NCBI RefSeq assembly: GCF_003385115.1
Contig: NZ_QUNI01000001.1
Coordinates: 186,001 to 250,000, forward strand
Length of the DNA stretch: 64,000 bases
Source: Flavobacterium aquicola
GTDB taxonomy: Bacteria; Bacteroidota; Bacteroidia; Flavobacteriales; Flavobacteriaceae
Direction: 5' to 3'
This document shows positions 36,401-44,751 of the stretch, piece after piece. The stretch's first letter is position 1. Every line of letters starts with the position of its first letter. The notes below the pieces were generated by a model. The model did not search any database, was not told the origin of the DNA, and saw only the letters and a list, made by a program, of their open reading frames with translations. A program made the position numbers and the translations under genes.

Positions 36401-37817
36401 CTTTTCCTTTTCCACAGAAACCTTCGAAATAACTAATTACCTCCCAGTAATAGCTTTCAGTTCCGCAGCTCAAACTGGTATTGGTAGTATTCTTTATCTG
36501 AACATTTTCTGAAGCACATGCTTTTGAATACGTAAATTGTGGTTGCAGTACCGGTTCTACACATATAGTCTGGGTATACGAATTTCCTATTCCGCATGGT
36601 GTTTCGGCAGATAACTTAATCGTATATGTACCAGGTTTTGTATAAACATGACTTGGATACACATCCCTTGATTTTGAACTTCCATCGCCAAAATCCCAAG
36701 TATAGACATTATAAGTACTGCAGTCATTTGTATATCCAGCTCTTGTAGTATTACTAAAAGATACAGCCGTATTAACACATGCAATAGGATTTACACTAAA
36801 ACTCACCGTAGGAACATCCAAAATAACAATAGGGCCAGCTGTTAGATAGGTGCTTCCGCAAGAAGTGGATATCGTTAATGTAACAGTATTTCCACTAGGA
36901 CAATTGTACTGCTTAAATGTATGTGGTACCGGAAAATTTTGTGATGATGCAGGATTAGAAGCATTATAGTATGGAGAACTTTCTAACTGTGCTTGAGTGT
37001 AGTTTTGAACAGTGCCATCACCATAACTAACCTGATAATTGGTATCAGAAGGGTTAAGTGCCCATGATCCTATTGCAAAATCCATCGGAGCTAATGGAAC
37101 GCAAAGATTTGTTGTGTTTCCTGGAGCTATTAATGCACCTATTGGGTTATTAGAATTTTTAACAATATAAGTAACTGAATTTTCGCAGCTGCTATTTCCA
37201 ACTCCCGTAATAACCATATTAAAAGATCCCAATTTCATATAGGTATGCACTTTAGGAAAAATAACATTCGCTTCTATATTACCATCTCCCCAATCTACAT
37301 TATAAGAACCAATACAAGAAACTGAGCTGGAAAGGTTACCTAACTTAATAGTATATTTAGGGTCTGAATTATTATCACCGCATTTTTCAAAAGGCGTAGC
37401 AGAACCAGCTGCCGCATTTAAATTGGTAAATTTCAAGTCTGGCTTCTGCTTTACTGCAACAGTTTTTGTTACGCTGTTAACTTCACCATTTTTATCAGTA
37501 ACCGTTAATTTTACAGTAAAATTTTGAGATCCGCATCCAGTTGCACTAAATATGTGATTAGGATTATTGTCTATAGAAGTTGTTCCATCTCCAAAATCCC
37601 ATGCATACTTAAAAGGACCACTCCCACTCACCGTTGAAGTAAATATAATAGGAGTTCCTGAACAGCTTGCATCACTGGTAAAACTAAAGCTGACATTGGG
37701 TGGTGAAACTAATTTTTCAAAAGTTTCATCCCGATTTGTATCGGAACTAGAGAATCCGTAAACTGAAAAGGCATTGATAAATACAAAAAGAATGCAGCAA
37801 TAGTAAAGTTTCTTCAT
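33447..37817 (-). CDS. Giant PKD/SprB-repeat adhesin, gliding-type C-terminus
   Basis: 1456 residues from the start at 37817 (MKKLYYCCILF); an ATG 30 bases upstream is less likely. Signal peptide, several PKD domains (FDFGDGTT/YTWDFGDGSS/VSWDFGDGNF), about seven SprB-like repeats of 60-80 residues (CYGLSDGAI..., each with GG-x-P and YxVTVIDxNGC), and a gliding motility-associated C-terminal sorting domain (PNAFTPNDDRFNDTFAP...GNYYFKI). Exported by type IX secretion with the downstream PorP/SprF partner. Likely a surface adhesin. A fairly high number of Cys flank each repeat. Confidence 0.9.
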   Translation of the reverse strand: MKKLYYCCILFVFINAFSVYGFSSSDTNRDETFEKLVSPPNVSFSFTSDASCSGTPIIFTSTVSGSGPFKYAWDFGDGTTSIDNNPNHIFSATGCGSQNFTVKLTVTDKNGEVNSVTKTVAVKQKPDLKFTNLNAAAGSATPFEKCGDNNSDPKYTIKLGNLSSSVSCIGSYNVDWGDGNIEANVIFPKVHTYMKLGSFNMVITGVGNSSCENSVTYIVKNSNNPIGALIAPGNTTNLCVPLAPMDFAIGSWALNPSDTNYQVSYGDGTVQNYTQAQLESSPYYNASNPASSQNFPVPHTFKQYNCPSGNTVTLTISTSCGSTYLTAGPIVILDVPTVSFSVNPIACVNTAVSFSNTTRAGYTNDCSTYNVYTWDFGDGSSKSRDVYPSHVYTKPGTYTIKLSAETPCGIGNSYTQTICVEPVLQPQFTYSKACASENVQIKNTTNTSLSCGTESYYWEVISYFEGFCGKGKGQWSFADGTGAYSKDPVINFGMPGTYQLQLRTLNSCGVYQYTSRAIEVKKKPVITLSPISDYCNSATIKPVGTVVESCSPVSELTYLWSFPGGTPSSSTSLNPGSINYTKSGNYQATFSVTNSCGTATLSRNFSVDLVLSPVIKPKTEKICSGNSFSVIPVSNGTDNVPAGTTFVWSDPVISPAGAVSGASAQSSPTTSISQTLTNNTPNRATVVYTVSPISKVCPGPDFTITVTVDPLIDAGESIKKITCYGLSDGAINLNVKGGIPFTTGKPYTFSWTGPNGFTSNNEDISNLKSGYYNLVISDNGNCPFSQSYYVDEPDLFQFSGYSTDISCYGLNDGRIDITTMGGNLPYKYVWTKDGNPYAASSEDLRNLKPGVYGVTITEANNCNILKETYTIHEPPLLELSFVSQVDILCYGYYTGEINVKTVGGRAAEVSPGVFNYDYSWTGPNGFSSNVQNPRNLAAGIYNLTVTDNSGCTDELQVTLHQNDEIKLDYTKTEIACYNYSDASITINSITGGVPFATGDPYIIKWSNLGSGLVQKNLTAGTYIITIIDALGCPKEFTIIIDNAPVFKIDPDVRQISCFGEKDAHIRLNLVGGQAPVSLVWDDDATAGIERNNLGPGKYSVTIIDAKSCVIKETYLIIEPQLLELKATVSNPLNCTAADTGAINLVVTGGTQPFSYSWSNGAKTEDLENLTPGNYTVTVIDANGCKKEETWKIVRFEQLTPSIEVLTDYNCDTKYVRQTFVGHVKGGIPPYTLSWSDGVVTGANGEIMNTNNNGLILFSVTDSFGCKADYPYNVNTPVLGKADFSTSSYGKDVYDLYSIYDPILFSNLATGDFTSVSWDFGDGNFSDEESPKHIYTREGTYIIKQVVTYPFGCQYSFTTTLVVEKGYSLVMPNAFTPNDDRFNDTFAPVFLGLTNITLEVFDTWGGIIYSESGENIGGWNGKIKGSDAENGNYYFKITAKTFYNHTVTEKGALTLIK

Positions 37818-38086
37818 TGAAGTATATTCGTTTATTTTGGCTTTCAAAAATAAGATTATTTTTAATAAATAAATGATAATTATTCACTGTTTTTTTTTTT
37901 TAAACAAGAAAAATAAACATAACAAGATATTCATCGTATTGTAATATTCTTTTATATCCAAAAACGATGAGCCAGCGAAATTATACTTCATAAAAACCTC
38001 CCAAAAACAAATAAATAACCACAATTTTAATCTTTTTATTAGTTGACCGCTAAAAAATATTTAATACCGTTGTAACAAAATACAAC

Positions 38087-38179
38087 GCATGCATAATATT
38101 TTGCAAACTCCCTATTTCAAAGGAGTTTTTTATCTATATTTATAAAAAATAAAAAAAATAGATAAAATATTATGCATGC
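38087..38179. promoter_or_regulatory. Paired GCATGC palindromic sites, candidate MarR operator
   Basis: The two halves of the 16-bp inverted repeat each contain a GCATGC palindrome; the right half extends to TATGCATGCATA (38171-38182), overlapping the -33 region of the MarR promoter. This is the expected position for autorepression by a MarR protein. Confidence 0.55.
38105..38128 (+). terminator. Short hairpin with T-run in the MarR leader region
   Basis: AAACTCC, 10-base loop, GGAGTTT then TTTAT. It lies inside the long inverted repeat and upstream of the MarR -7 box; it could end a short upstream transcript. Confidence 0.4.
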
Positions 38180-38195
38180 ATAGTATTTTTTTTAT

Positions 38196-38203
38196 TACAT
38201 TTG
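38196..38203 (+). promoter_or_regulatory. MarR-operon -7 box
   Basis: TACATTTG exactly fits TAnnTTTG. Transcription would start near 38210, a dozen bases before the MarR start codon. A clear -33 TTTG is not seen. Confidence 0.55.
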
Positions 38204-38222
38204 AAATCGATATAGTAGTACT

Positions 38223-38693
38223 ATGAAAAACAAAACAATAGATTATATCCTAAGAGCAACTTGGCAGGCCGTATCCAGAATGTACAACGAAGAGGCCAAT
38301 AAATATGATGCAACAATGGCAACTGGATTTGCTTTATTAAGCATCGACAGAGAAGAAGGAACACCTTCGACTGCATTGGGGCCAAGAATGGGGATGGAAG
38401 CTACGAGCTTGACCAGAACCTTAAAATCGATGGAGGAAAAAGGACTGATCATCCGAAAGAAAAATCCGGAAGACGGCAGAGGCGTTTTGATTTATCTGAC
38501 CGATTTTGGGAAAGAAAAAAGAGAGCTTTCGAAAAATACCGTTTTGAGATTTAACGAATCGGTACGAAAACATATCTCGGAAGAAAAGCTCAACAATTTC
38601 ATGGAAGTAGCCGAAATCATCAACGAATTAATTCAGAATAAAGACATATTCAACCAAACAGAAAACAGTAATGATGAAATCGCCAAGCCTTAA
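38223..38693 (+). CDS. MarR-family transcription regulator
   Basis: 156 residues. Winged helix at about 30-110: FALLSIDREEGTPSTALGPRMGMEATSLTRTLKSMEEKGLIIRKKNPEDGRGVLIYLTDFGKEKR. First gene of the beta-oxidation operon, 54 bases before the FadN-like gene. By family, it probably represses this operon and is released by an acyl-CoA or fatty acid; the palindromes at its promoter are its likely sites. Confidence 0.9.
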   Translation: MKNKTIDYILRATWQAVSRMYNEEANKYDATMATGFALLSIDREEGTPSTALGPRMGMEATSLTRTLKSMEEKGLIIRKKNPEDGRGVLIYLTDFGKEKRELSKNTVLRFNESVRKHISEEKLNNFMEVAEIINELIQNKDIFNQTENSNDEIAKP

Positions 38694-38747
38694 AAATTAA
38701 TGAAGAATGGCGATAACATATTTACAAAATTTAAATAGTAACATTAT

Positions 38748-41138
38748 ATGAAACGCAGCATTAAAAAAGTAGCAGTAATCGGATCCGGAATCATGGGTTC
38801 TGGGATTGCCTGTCATTTTGCCAACATTGGGGTTGAAGTTTTGCTTTTGGACATCATTCCAAATGCGCTTACTGATGCTGAAACCAAAAAAGGACTTACG
38901 CTTGAAAGCAAAATTGTCCGCAACCGTGTGGTAAATGAGCATTTGGCTAATTCATTGAAATCGAAGCCCTCTCCTATTTACGGCCAAAAATTCGCCAGCC
39001 GAATCACAACTGGAAACACTACGGATGATATGGCTAAGATTGCCAATGTAGATTGGATCATCGAAGTAGTTGTGGAGCGTTTGGATATCAAAAAACTAGT
39101 TTTTGAACAAATTGAAAAATTCAGAAAACCGGGAACTTTGGTAACATCAAATACTTCTGGTATTCCGATTCATTTTATGAGCGAAGGACGAAGCGAAGAT
39201 TTCCAAAAACATTTCTGCGGTACTCACTTTTTTAACCCAGCGCGTTACTTAAAATTATTTGAAATTATTCCGGGGCCACAAACTTCTTCTGAAGTTTTAG
39301 ATTTCCTAACCATATACGGAGAGAAATTCTTGGGTAAAACTTCGGTTGTTGCCAAAGATACTCCGGCATTTATCGGAAACCGTATCGGTATTTACGGAAT
39401 CCAGAGTTTGTTTCACTTGGTAAAAGAATTGGGACTAACTATCGAAGAAGTTGATAAATTGACTGGGCCAGTTATCGGCCGTCCAAAATCAGCTACTTTC
39501 AGAACTGTGGATGTGGTTGGATTGGATACTTTGGTGCATGTTGCCAACGGAATTTACGAAAACTGCCCTTCAGACGAACAGCATGAATTGTTCAAACTTC
39601 CAGATTTCGTCAGCAAAATGATGGAAAACAAATGGTACGGAAGCAAAACGGGACAAGGTTTCTACAAAAAAGTAGACAAAGACATTCTTTCTTTGGATTT
39701 GGATACTCTTGAATACCGTCCTGCTAAAAGAGCTTCTTTTGCTACTTTGGAATTAACAAAAACAATCGATAAACCTATCAACAGATTTAAGGTTTTGGTT
39801 AAAGGAAAAGACAAAGCAGGTGAATTCTACAGAAAAAGTTTCGCTGGAATGTTTGCTTATGTTTCTAACCGTATTCCTGAAATATCTGATGAATTATATA
39901 AAATAGATGATGCCATGAAAGCTGGTTTTGGATGGGAAAATGGTCCATTCGAAATTTGGGATGCGATTGGTGTTGCCAATGGAATCGAAATCATGAAAGC
40001 CGAAGGTCTTGAGCCTGCTGCTTGGGTTACCGAAATGATTGCATCTGGAAGCAGCAGTTTTTATACTGTAAAAGAAGGAGCGACTTATTTCTACAATGTT
40101 CCGACAAAATCACAGACTAAAGTTCCGGGACAAGATTCTTTTATCATCCTGAACAACATTCGCGAAAGCAAAAAAGTTTGGAGCAATAGTGGTGCAATTA
40201 TTCAGGATTTGGGAGACGGAATTTTGAACTTAGAATTCCAATCCAAAATGAATACCATTGGCGGTGATGTTTTACAAGCGATCAATAAAGCGATAGATTT
40301 ATCCGAAAAAGAATACCAAGGCTTGGTTATTGGAAATCAGGCAGCGAATTTCTCAGTCGGTGCCAATATCGGAATGATCTTCATGATGGCTGTTGAGCAG
40401 GAATATGATGAGCTGAATATGGCGATCAAAATGTTCCAGGACACGATGATGCGCGTTCGTTATTCTTCAATTCCAGTTATTGTTGCACCTCACGGAATGA
40501 CTTTTGGAGGCGGATGCGAAATGAGTCTGCATGCAGATAAAGTAGTCGCTGCGGCTGAAACTTATATGGGATTGGTTGAATTTGGTGTTGGAGTTATTCC
40601 TGGCGGAGGCGGTTCCAAAGAAATGGCTTTGAGAGCTTCTGATTTGTTCCGCAAAAATGACGTGGAATTGAATGTACTGCAGGAATATTTCTTGACAATC
40701 GCAATGGCAAAAGTATCAACTTCCGGTTACGAAGCTTTTGACACCGGACTTTTACAGCACGGTAAAGATATTATCGTAGTAAACAAAGACCGTCAGATTG
40801 CCGAAGCTAAGAAACATGCTTTATTAATGGCCGAAGGAGGTTACACACAGCCTATCCGCAGAACCGATGTGAAAGTGTTAGGTAAACAAGCACTAGGAAT
40901 GTTCCTAGTTGGAACCGATCAAATGGAAGCTGGAAAATACATTTCTGAGCACGACAAAAAAATCGCTAACAAACTGGCTTACGTTATGGCAGGCGGTGAT
41001 TTATCTGAATCTACTTTGGTATCTGAGCAGTATTTATTGGATATTGAAAGAGAGGCTTTCCTATCACTTTGTACCGAAAGAAAAACATTGGAAAGAATTC
41101 AGTATATGTTAACTAAAGGGAAACCGCTTCGTAATTAA
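38748..41138 (+). CDS. fadN: 3-hydroxyacyl-CoA dehydrogenase / enoyl-CoA hydratase (FadN-like)
   Basis: 796 residues. N-terminal NAD-binding fold (VAVIGSGIMGSGIACHFAN, G12-x-G-xx-G) and 3-hydroxyacyl-CoA dehydrogenase core (NTSGIPI; HFFNPARYL; GNRIG), then a C-terminal crotonase half (VIGNQAANFSVGANI; GGGCEMSLHADKVV; GVGVIPGGGGSKEM). It carries out two steps of fatty-acid beta-oxidation. The order dehydrogenase-hydratase is that of Bacillus FadN, not E. coli FadB. Part of an operon with thiolase and acyl-CoA dehydrogenase. Confidence 0.95.
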   Translation: MKRSIKKVAVIGSGIMGSGIACHFANIGVEVLLLDIIPNALTDAETKKGLTLESKIVRNRVVNEHLANSLKSKPSPIYGQKFASRITTGNTTDDMAKIANVDWIIEVVVERLDIKKLVFEQIEKFRKPGTLVTSNTSGIPIHFMSEGRSEDFQKHFCGTHFFNPARYLKLFEIIPGPQTSSEVLDFLTIYGEKFLGKTSVVAKDTPAFIGNRIGIYGIQSLFHLVKELGLTIEEVDKLTGPVIGRPKSATFRTVDVVGLDTLVHVANGIYENCPSDEQHELFKLPDFVSKMMENKWYGSKTGQGFYKKVDKDILSLDLDTLEYRPAKRASFATLELTKTIDKPINRFKVLVKGKDKAGEFYRKSFAGMFAYVSNRIPEISDELYKIDDAMKAGFGWENGPFEIWDAIGVANGIEIMKAEGLEPAAWVTEMIASGSSSFYTVKEGATYFYNVPTKSQTKVPGQDSFIILNNIRESKKVWSNSGAIIQDLGDGILNLEFQSKMNTIGGDVLQAINKAIDLSEKEYQGLVIGNQAANFSVGANIGMIFMMAVEQEYDELNMAIKMFQDTMMRVRYSSIPVIVAPHGMTFGGGCEMSLHADKVVAAAETYMGLVEFGVGVIPGGGGSKEMALRASDLFRKNDVELNVLQEYFLTIAMAKVSTSGYEAFDTGLLQHGKDIIVVNKDRQIAEAKKHALLMAEGGYTQPIRRTDVKVLGKQALGMFLVGTDQMEAGKYISEHDKKIANKLAYVMAGGDLSESTLVSEQYLLDIEREAFLSLCTERKTLERIQYMLTKGKPLRN

Positions 41139-41227
41139 TTATTTTAAATTATAAATGTTGAATTTTAAATGATCCTCAGTCGACGAAATTCAAAATTAAT
41201 TTAAAATTTATAATTCAAAATTTAAAA
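41139..41227. repeat. A/T-rich inverted-repeat spacer, empty form
   Basis: Left copy (about 41139-41171) and right copy (41197-41227) of an A/T-rich repeat in opposite orientation, with about 25 bases between. The right copy is identical over 31 bases to 42806-42836. The same layout surrounds the four-helix-bundle gene at 42461. Confidence 0.6.
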
Positions 41228-41235
41228 TAGAACAA

Positions 41236-42417
41236 ATGAAAACAGCATATATAGTTAAAGCATATAGAACAGCAGTTGGAAAAGCGCCAAAGGGACTTTT
41301 TAGATTCAAAAGACCTGATGAATTGGCTGCTGAAACCATTCAGTACATGATGAATGAACTGCCTGATTTTGACAAAACGCGTATTGACGACGTTATGGTT
41401 GGAAACGCCATGCCGGAAGCAGAACAAGGTTTGAACGTAGGACGTTTAATCTCTCTGATGGGATTAAAAGTTGATGATGTTCCAGGTGTTACCGTAAACC
41501 GTTATTGCGCTTCAGGATTAGAAACGATAGGAATGGCAACTGCCAAAATTCAATCTGGAATGGCACATTGTATCATTGCCGGAGGTGCCGAAAGCATGAG
41601 TTATATTCCGATGGGAGGTTACAAACCTACTCCAGATTATGCTGTCGCAAAAGCGGGACACGAGGATTACTACTGGGGAATGGGACTGACATCTGAAGCG
41701 GTTGCTAAACAATTCAACATTTCACGTGCTGATCAGGATGAATTTGCTTTCCAATCGCACAACAAAGCATTGAAAGCGCAAGCTGAAGGTAAATTTGACA
41801 AACAAATTGTGCCAATCACAGTGGAGCAGACTTTCATCAATGAAAATGGTAAAAAAGAAACCAAATCATATGTCGTAAACAAAGACGAAGGACCAAGAGC
41901 AGGAACTTCACTGGAAGCATTAGCCGGCCTTAGAGCTGTTTTTGCTGCTGATGGAAGTGTAACTGCAGGTAACTCTTCACAAATGAGTGACGGCGCTGCT
42001 TTTGTCCTAGTTATGAGTGAAGAAATGGTAAAAGAATTAAACCTTGAACCTATCGCCCGCTTGGTAAACTTCGCATCTGCAGGTGTTGAACCAAGAATTA
42101 TGGGAATTGGTCCAGTAAAAGCCATTCCGAAAGCTTTGAAACAAGCTGGATTGACGCTAAATGATATCGATTTAATTGAATTGAACGAAGCTTTTGCTTC
42201 ACAGGCATTGGCCGTTACCCGCGAATTGAACCTGAATCCTGACATCATTAACGTAAATGGTGGTGCAATTGCTTTAGGTCATCCTCTAGGCTGTACTGGT
42301 GCTAAACTTTCTGTTCAATTGTTTGACGAAATGAAACGCAGAGGTAATAAATATGGAATCGTAAGTATGTGTGTTGGGACTGGACAGGGTTCTGCAGGGA
42401 TTTACGAGGTGCTTTAA
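41236..42417 (+). CDS. fadA: Acetyl-CoA C-acyltransferase (thiolase)
   Basis: 393 residues. Active Cys91 in TVNRYCASGLE, His in GGAIALGHPLGCTGAK, second Cys in SMCVGTGQGSAG. It performs the thiolytic step of beta-oxidation with the FadN-like enzyme upstream. Full length, no disruption. It lies in the same operon; the acyl-CoA dehydrogenase gene is separated from it by the four-helix-bundle cassette. Confidence 0.96.
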   Translation: MKTAYIVKAYRTAVGKAPKGLFRFKRPDELAAETIQYMMNELPDFDKTRIDDVMVGNAMPEAEQGLNVGRLISLMGLKVDDVPGVTVNRYCASGLETIGMATAKIQSGMAHCIIAGGAESMSYIPMGGYKPTPDYAVAKAGHEDYYWGMGLTSEAVAKQFNISRADQDEFAFQSHNKALKAQAEGKFDKQIVPITVEQTFINENGKKETKSYVVNKDEGPRAGTSLEALAGLRAVFAADGSVTAGNSSQMSDGAAFVLVMSEEMVKELNLEPIARLVNFASAGVEPRIMGIGPVKAIPKALKQAGLTLNDIDLIELNEAFASQALAVTRELNLNPDIINVNGGAIALGHPLGCTGAKLSVQLFDEMKRRGNKYGIVSMCVGTGQGSAGIYEVL

Positions 42418-42418
42418 T

Positions 42419-42452
42419 TTTATTTTAAATTTTGAATTAATAAATTTTAAAT
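42419..42452. repeat. Left inverted repeat of the four-helix-bundle cassette
   Basis: Its reverse complement nearly equals the right copy at 42806-42836 (one base inserted). It immediately precedes the four-helix-bundle gene. Confidence 0.55.
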
Positions 42453-42460
42453 GAATACTC

Positions 42461-42808
42461 ATGAAGGAAAATATTATTGCAACAAAGACATTCGATTTTG
42501 CACTATCCATAGTAAACCTTTTTGTTCAGCTTAAAAAAGAAAATGAATTCATAATTTCTAAACAAATTTTACGATCAGCCACAAGTATTGGAGCGAATGT
42601 TGAAGAAGCAATTGCTGCCCAATCAAGAAAAGATTTTATTCATAAAATGTCAATTGCTTCAAAAGAAGCCAGAGAAACAAAATATTGGTTGCGATTATTA
42701 GACAAATCTGATTTAACAACAATTGAAATTAATGACTATTTAATTGAAGTTGAGCACATAATTAACATAATAACCAAAATAATTAAAACATCACAAGAAG
42801 CAAAATAA
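42461..42808 (+). CDS. Four-helix-bundle protein (23S rRNA IVP / S23 family)
   Basis: 115 residues, all helical: FDFALSIVNLFVQLKKENEFIISKQILRSATSIGANVEEAIAAQSRKDFIHKMSIASKEARETKYWLRLLDKSDL matches the family first found inside 23S rRNA intervening sequences and now seen as dispersed genes. Function unknown. Its place inside a tight beta-oxidation operon, with A/T-rich inverted repeats on both sides and the stop codon inside the right repeat, suggests a mobile cassette. Confidence 0.88.
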   Translation: MKENIIATKTFDFALSIVNLFVQLKKENEFIISKQILRSATSIGANVEEAIAAQSRKDFIHKMSIASKEARETKYWLRLLDKSDLTTIEINDYLIEVEHIINIITKIIKTSQEAK

Positions 42809-42836
42809 TTTAAAATTTATAATTCAAAATTTAAAA
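42806..42836. repeat. Right repeat of the four-helix-bundle cassette
   Basis: 31 bases identical to 41197-41227. It starts at the last codons of the four-helix-bundle gene and ends 10 bases before the acyl-CoA dehydrogenase start. Confidence 0.65.
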
Positions 42837-42846
42837 AAATAAAGTC

Positions 42847-44637
42847 ATGAGCGACAAAACAAGAGGTGGTCAATTCATCGTAAAAGAAACAAAATGTGAA
42901 GACATCTTCACCCCAGAAGATTTCAATGAAGAGCAGCTGATGATGCGTGACTCTGTAAAAGAATTTGTGGACAAAGAGATTTGGCCTAACAAAAACCGTT
43001 TCGAAAATAAAGACTATGCTTTTACCGAAGAATCTATGCGTAAAGCTGGAGATCTTGGTTTCTTAAGCGTAGCTGTGCCTGAGGCTTATGGCGGAATGGG
43101 AATGGGATTTGTCAATACCGTTTTAGTTTGTGATTATATTTCGGGAGCTACGGGTTCATTCTCGACTGCTTTTGGGGCTCACACCGGAATTGGAACAATG
43201 CCAATCACACTTTACGGAACTGAGGAGCAAAAGCAAAAATATGTACCAAAATTAGCTACTGGTGAATGGTTTGGTGCTTACTGCCTAACTGAACCAGGAG
43301 CAGGATCAGACGCTAATTCAGGTAAAACTAAAGCGGTTTTATCAGAAGATGGAACGCATTATAAAATCACTGGACAAAAAATGTGGATTTCGAATGCAGG
43401 TTTCTGTTCTGTTTTCATCGTTTTTGCACGCATTGAAGACGATAAAAACATTACTGGATTCATTTTGGAAAACACTGCCGATAACGGAATTTCCTTTGGA
43501 GAAGAAGAGCATAAATTAGGTATCCGTGCTTCCTCTACCCGTCAGGTTTTCTTTAATGAGACAAAAGTTCCAATTGAAAATATGCTTTCTGAAAGAGGAA
43601 ATGGTTTCAAAATCGCTATGAATGCTTTGAATGTAGGCCGTATCAAATTGGCTGCAGCCTGTTTAGATGCACAACGCAGAGTAATCACAGGTGCGGTACA
43701 TTATTCTAACGAAAGAATTCAGTTTAATACTGCTATTTCTCAGTTTGGTGCTATTCGTTCAAAATTAGCCGAGATGGCAACTAATGCCTATGCTGGTGAA
43801 AGTGCTACTTACCGCGCTGCAAAAGACATTGAAGACCGCATCACCGAACGTGAAAGCACTGGTGCATCACATCAAGAAGCAGAATTGAAAGGCGTTGAAG
43901 AATATGCTATCGAGTGTTCTATCTTAAAAGTAGCAGTTTCCGAAGACGTTCAGCACTGCGCTGATGAAGGAATTCAAATCTTTGGCGGAATGGGATTCTC
44001 AGAAGACACTCCGATGGAAAGTGCATGGAGAGACGCGCGTATTGCTCGTATCTACGAAGGAACAAATGAAATCAACAGAATGCTTTCGGTTGGTATGCTA
44101 ATCAAAAAAGCCATGAAAGGCCATGTTGATTTACTTGGACCTGCTTCTAAAGTACAGGAAGAATTAATGGGAATTCCGTCATTTGACTCTCCTGACTATT
44201 CTGAATTGTTTGCCGAAGAAAAAGAAATGATCGGTAAATTGAAAAAAGCATTCCTTATGGTTGCCGGCGGAGCTGTTCAAAAATACGGACCGGATTTAGA
44301 AGGACACCAGCAATTGCTAATGGCTGCTTCGGATATTTTAATAGAAATCTATATGGCTGAAAGTGCTATTTTGAGAACTGAAAAATTAGCCAAAACAAAC
44401 AGTGCCGACAAGATCAAAGAACAAATTGCAATGGCACAATTATACTTGTATCAAGCCATTGACATCATTACACAAAAAGGAAAAGAAAGTATTATTTCTT
44501 TTGCCGAAGGCGATGAACAGCGCATGATGTTGATGGGATTACGCCGTTACACAAAATACACCAACATGCCGAATGTTGTTGGTTTGAGGGAAACAATCAC
44601 CTCAAAACTAGTTGCTGATAATGCTTACTCTTTCTAA
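42847..44637 (+). CDS. Acyl-CoA dehydrogenase
   Basis: 596 residues, FAD-dependent. Substrate/FAD region YCLTEPGAGSDANSGKTKA, KMWISNAGF; C-terminal catalytic domain with QIFGGMGFSEDTPMESAWRDARIARIYEGTNEINRML, where the Glu in YEGTNE is the usual base. It has the C-terminal extension (about 170 residues) of the large acyl-CoA dehydrogenases of Bacteroidota and Bacillus FadE type. It starts beta-oxidation, donating electrons to ETF. Ends at a strong terminator. Confidence 0.95.
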   Translation: MSDKTRGGQFIVKETKCEDIFTPEDFNEEQLMMRDSVKEFVDKEIWPNKNRFENKDYAFTEESMRKAGDLGFLSVAVPEAYGGMGMGFVNTVLVCDYISGATGSFSTAFGAHTGIGTMPITLYGTEEQKQKYVPKLATGEWFGAYCLTEPGAGSDANSGKTKAVLSEDGTHYKITGQKMWISNAGFCSVFIVFARIEDDKNITGFILENTADNGISFGEEEHKLGIRASSTRQVFFNETKVPIENMLSERGNGFKIAMNALNVGRIKLAAACLDAQRRVITGAVHYSNERIQFNTAISQFGAIRSKLAEMATNAYAGESATYRAAKDIEDRITERESTGASHQEAELKGVEEYAIECSILKVAVSEDVQHCADEGIQIFGGMGFSEDTPMESAWRDARIARIYEGTNEINRMLSVGMLIKKAMKGHVDLLGPASKVQEELMGIPSFDSPDYSELFAEEKEMIGKLKKAFLMVAGGAVQKYGPDLEGHQQLLMAASDILIEIYMAESAILRTEKLAKTNSADKIKEQIAMAQLYLYQAIDIITQKGKESIISFAEGDEQRMMLMGLRRYTKYTNMPNVVGLRETITSKLVADNAYSF

Positions 44638-44668
44638 TATTTACAATCTTTTTTAGTTTTTTATTTGT

Positions 44669-44709
44669 AAAAAGCCGCGTTTGTACCTGAATGACAAAGC
44701 GGCTTTTTT
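44669..44709 (+). terminator. Terminator of the beta-oxidation operon
   Basis: AAAAAGCCGC and GCGGCTTTTT pair, with inner TTTGT/ACAAA, then a T-run. Confidence 0.88.
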
Positions 44710-44751
44710 ATGCAAATTACTTTTATGCTATTTATAGTAAGCTATATTTTT

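Larger units (their letters stand above)
37818..38222. promoter_or_regulatory. Divergent regulatory region before MarR gene
   Basis: Between the adhesin (-) and MarR (+). A 16-bp perfect inverted repeat, GCATGCATAATATTTT (38087-38102) and AAAATATTATGCATGC (38164-38179); a small hairpin AAACTCC/GGAGTTT followed by T (38105-38128); and a TACATTTG -7 box (38196-38203) 20 bases before MarR. See separate entries. Confidence 0.6.

Noticed and set aside
41733..42248. 171-residue minus-strand frame inside thiolase
   Set aside because: Antisense shadow of a highly conserved thiolase gene; no family resemblance.
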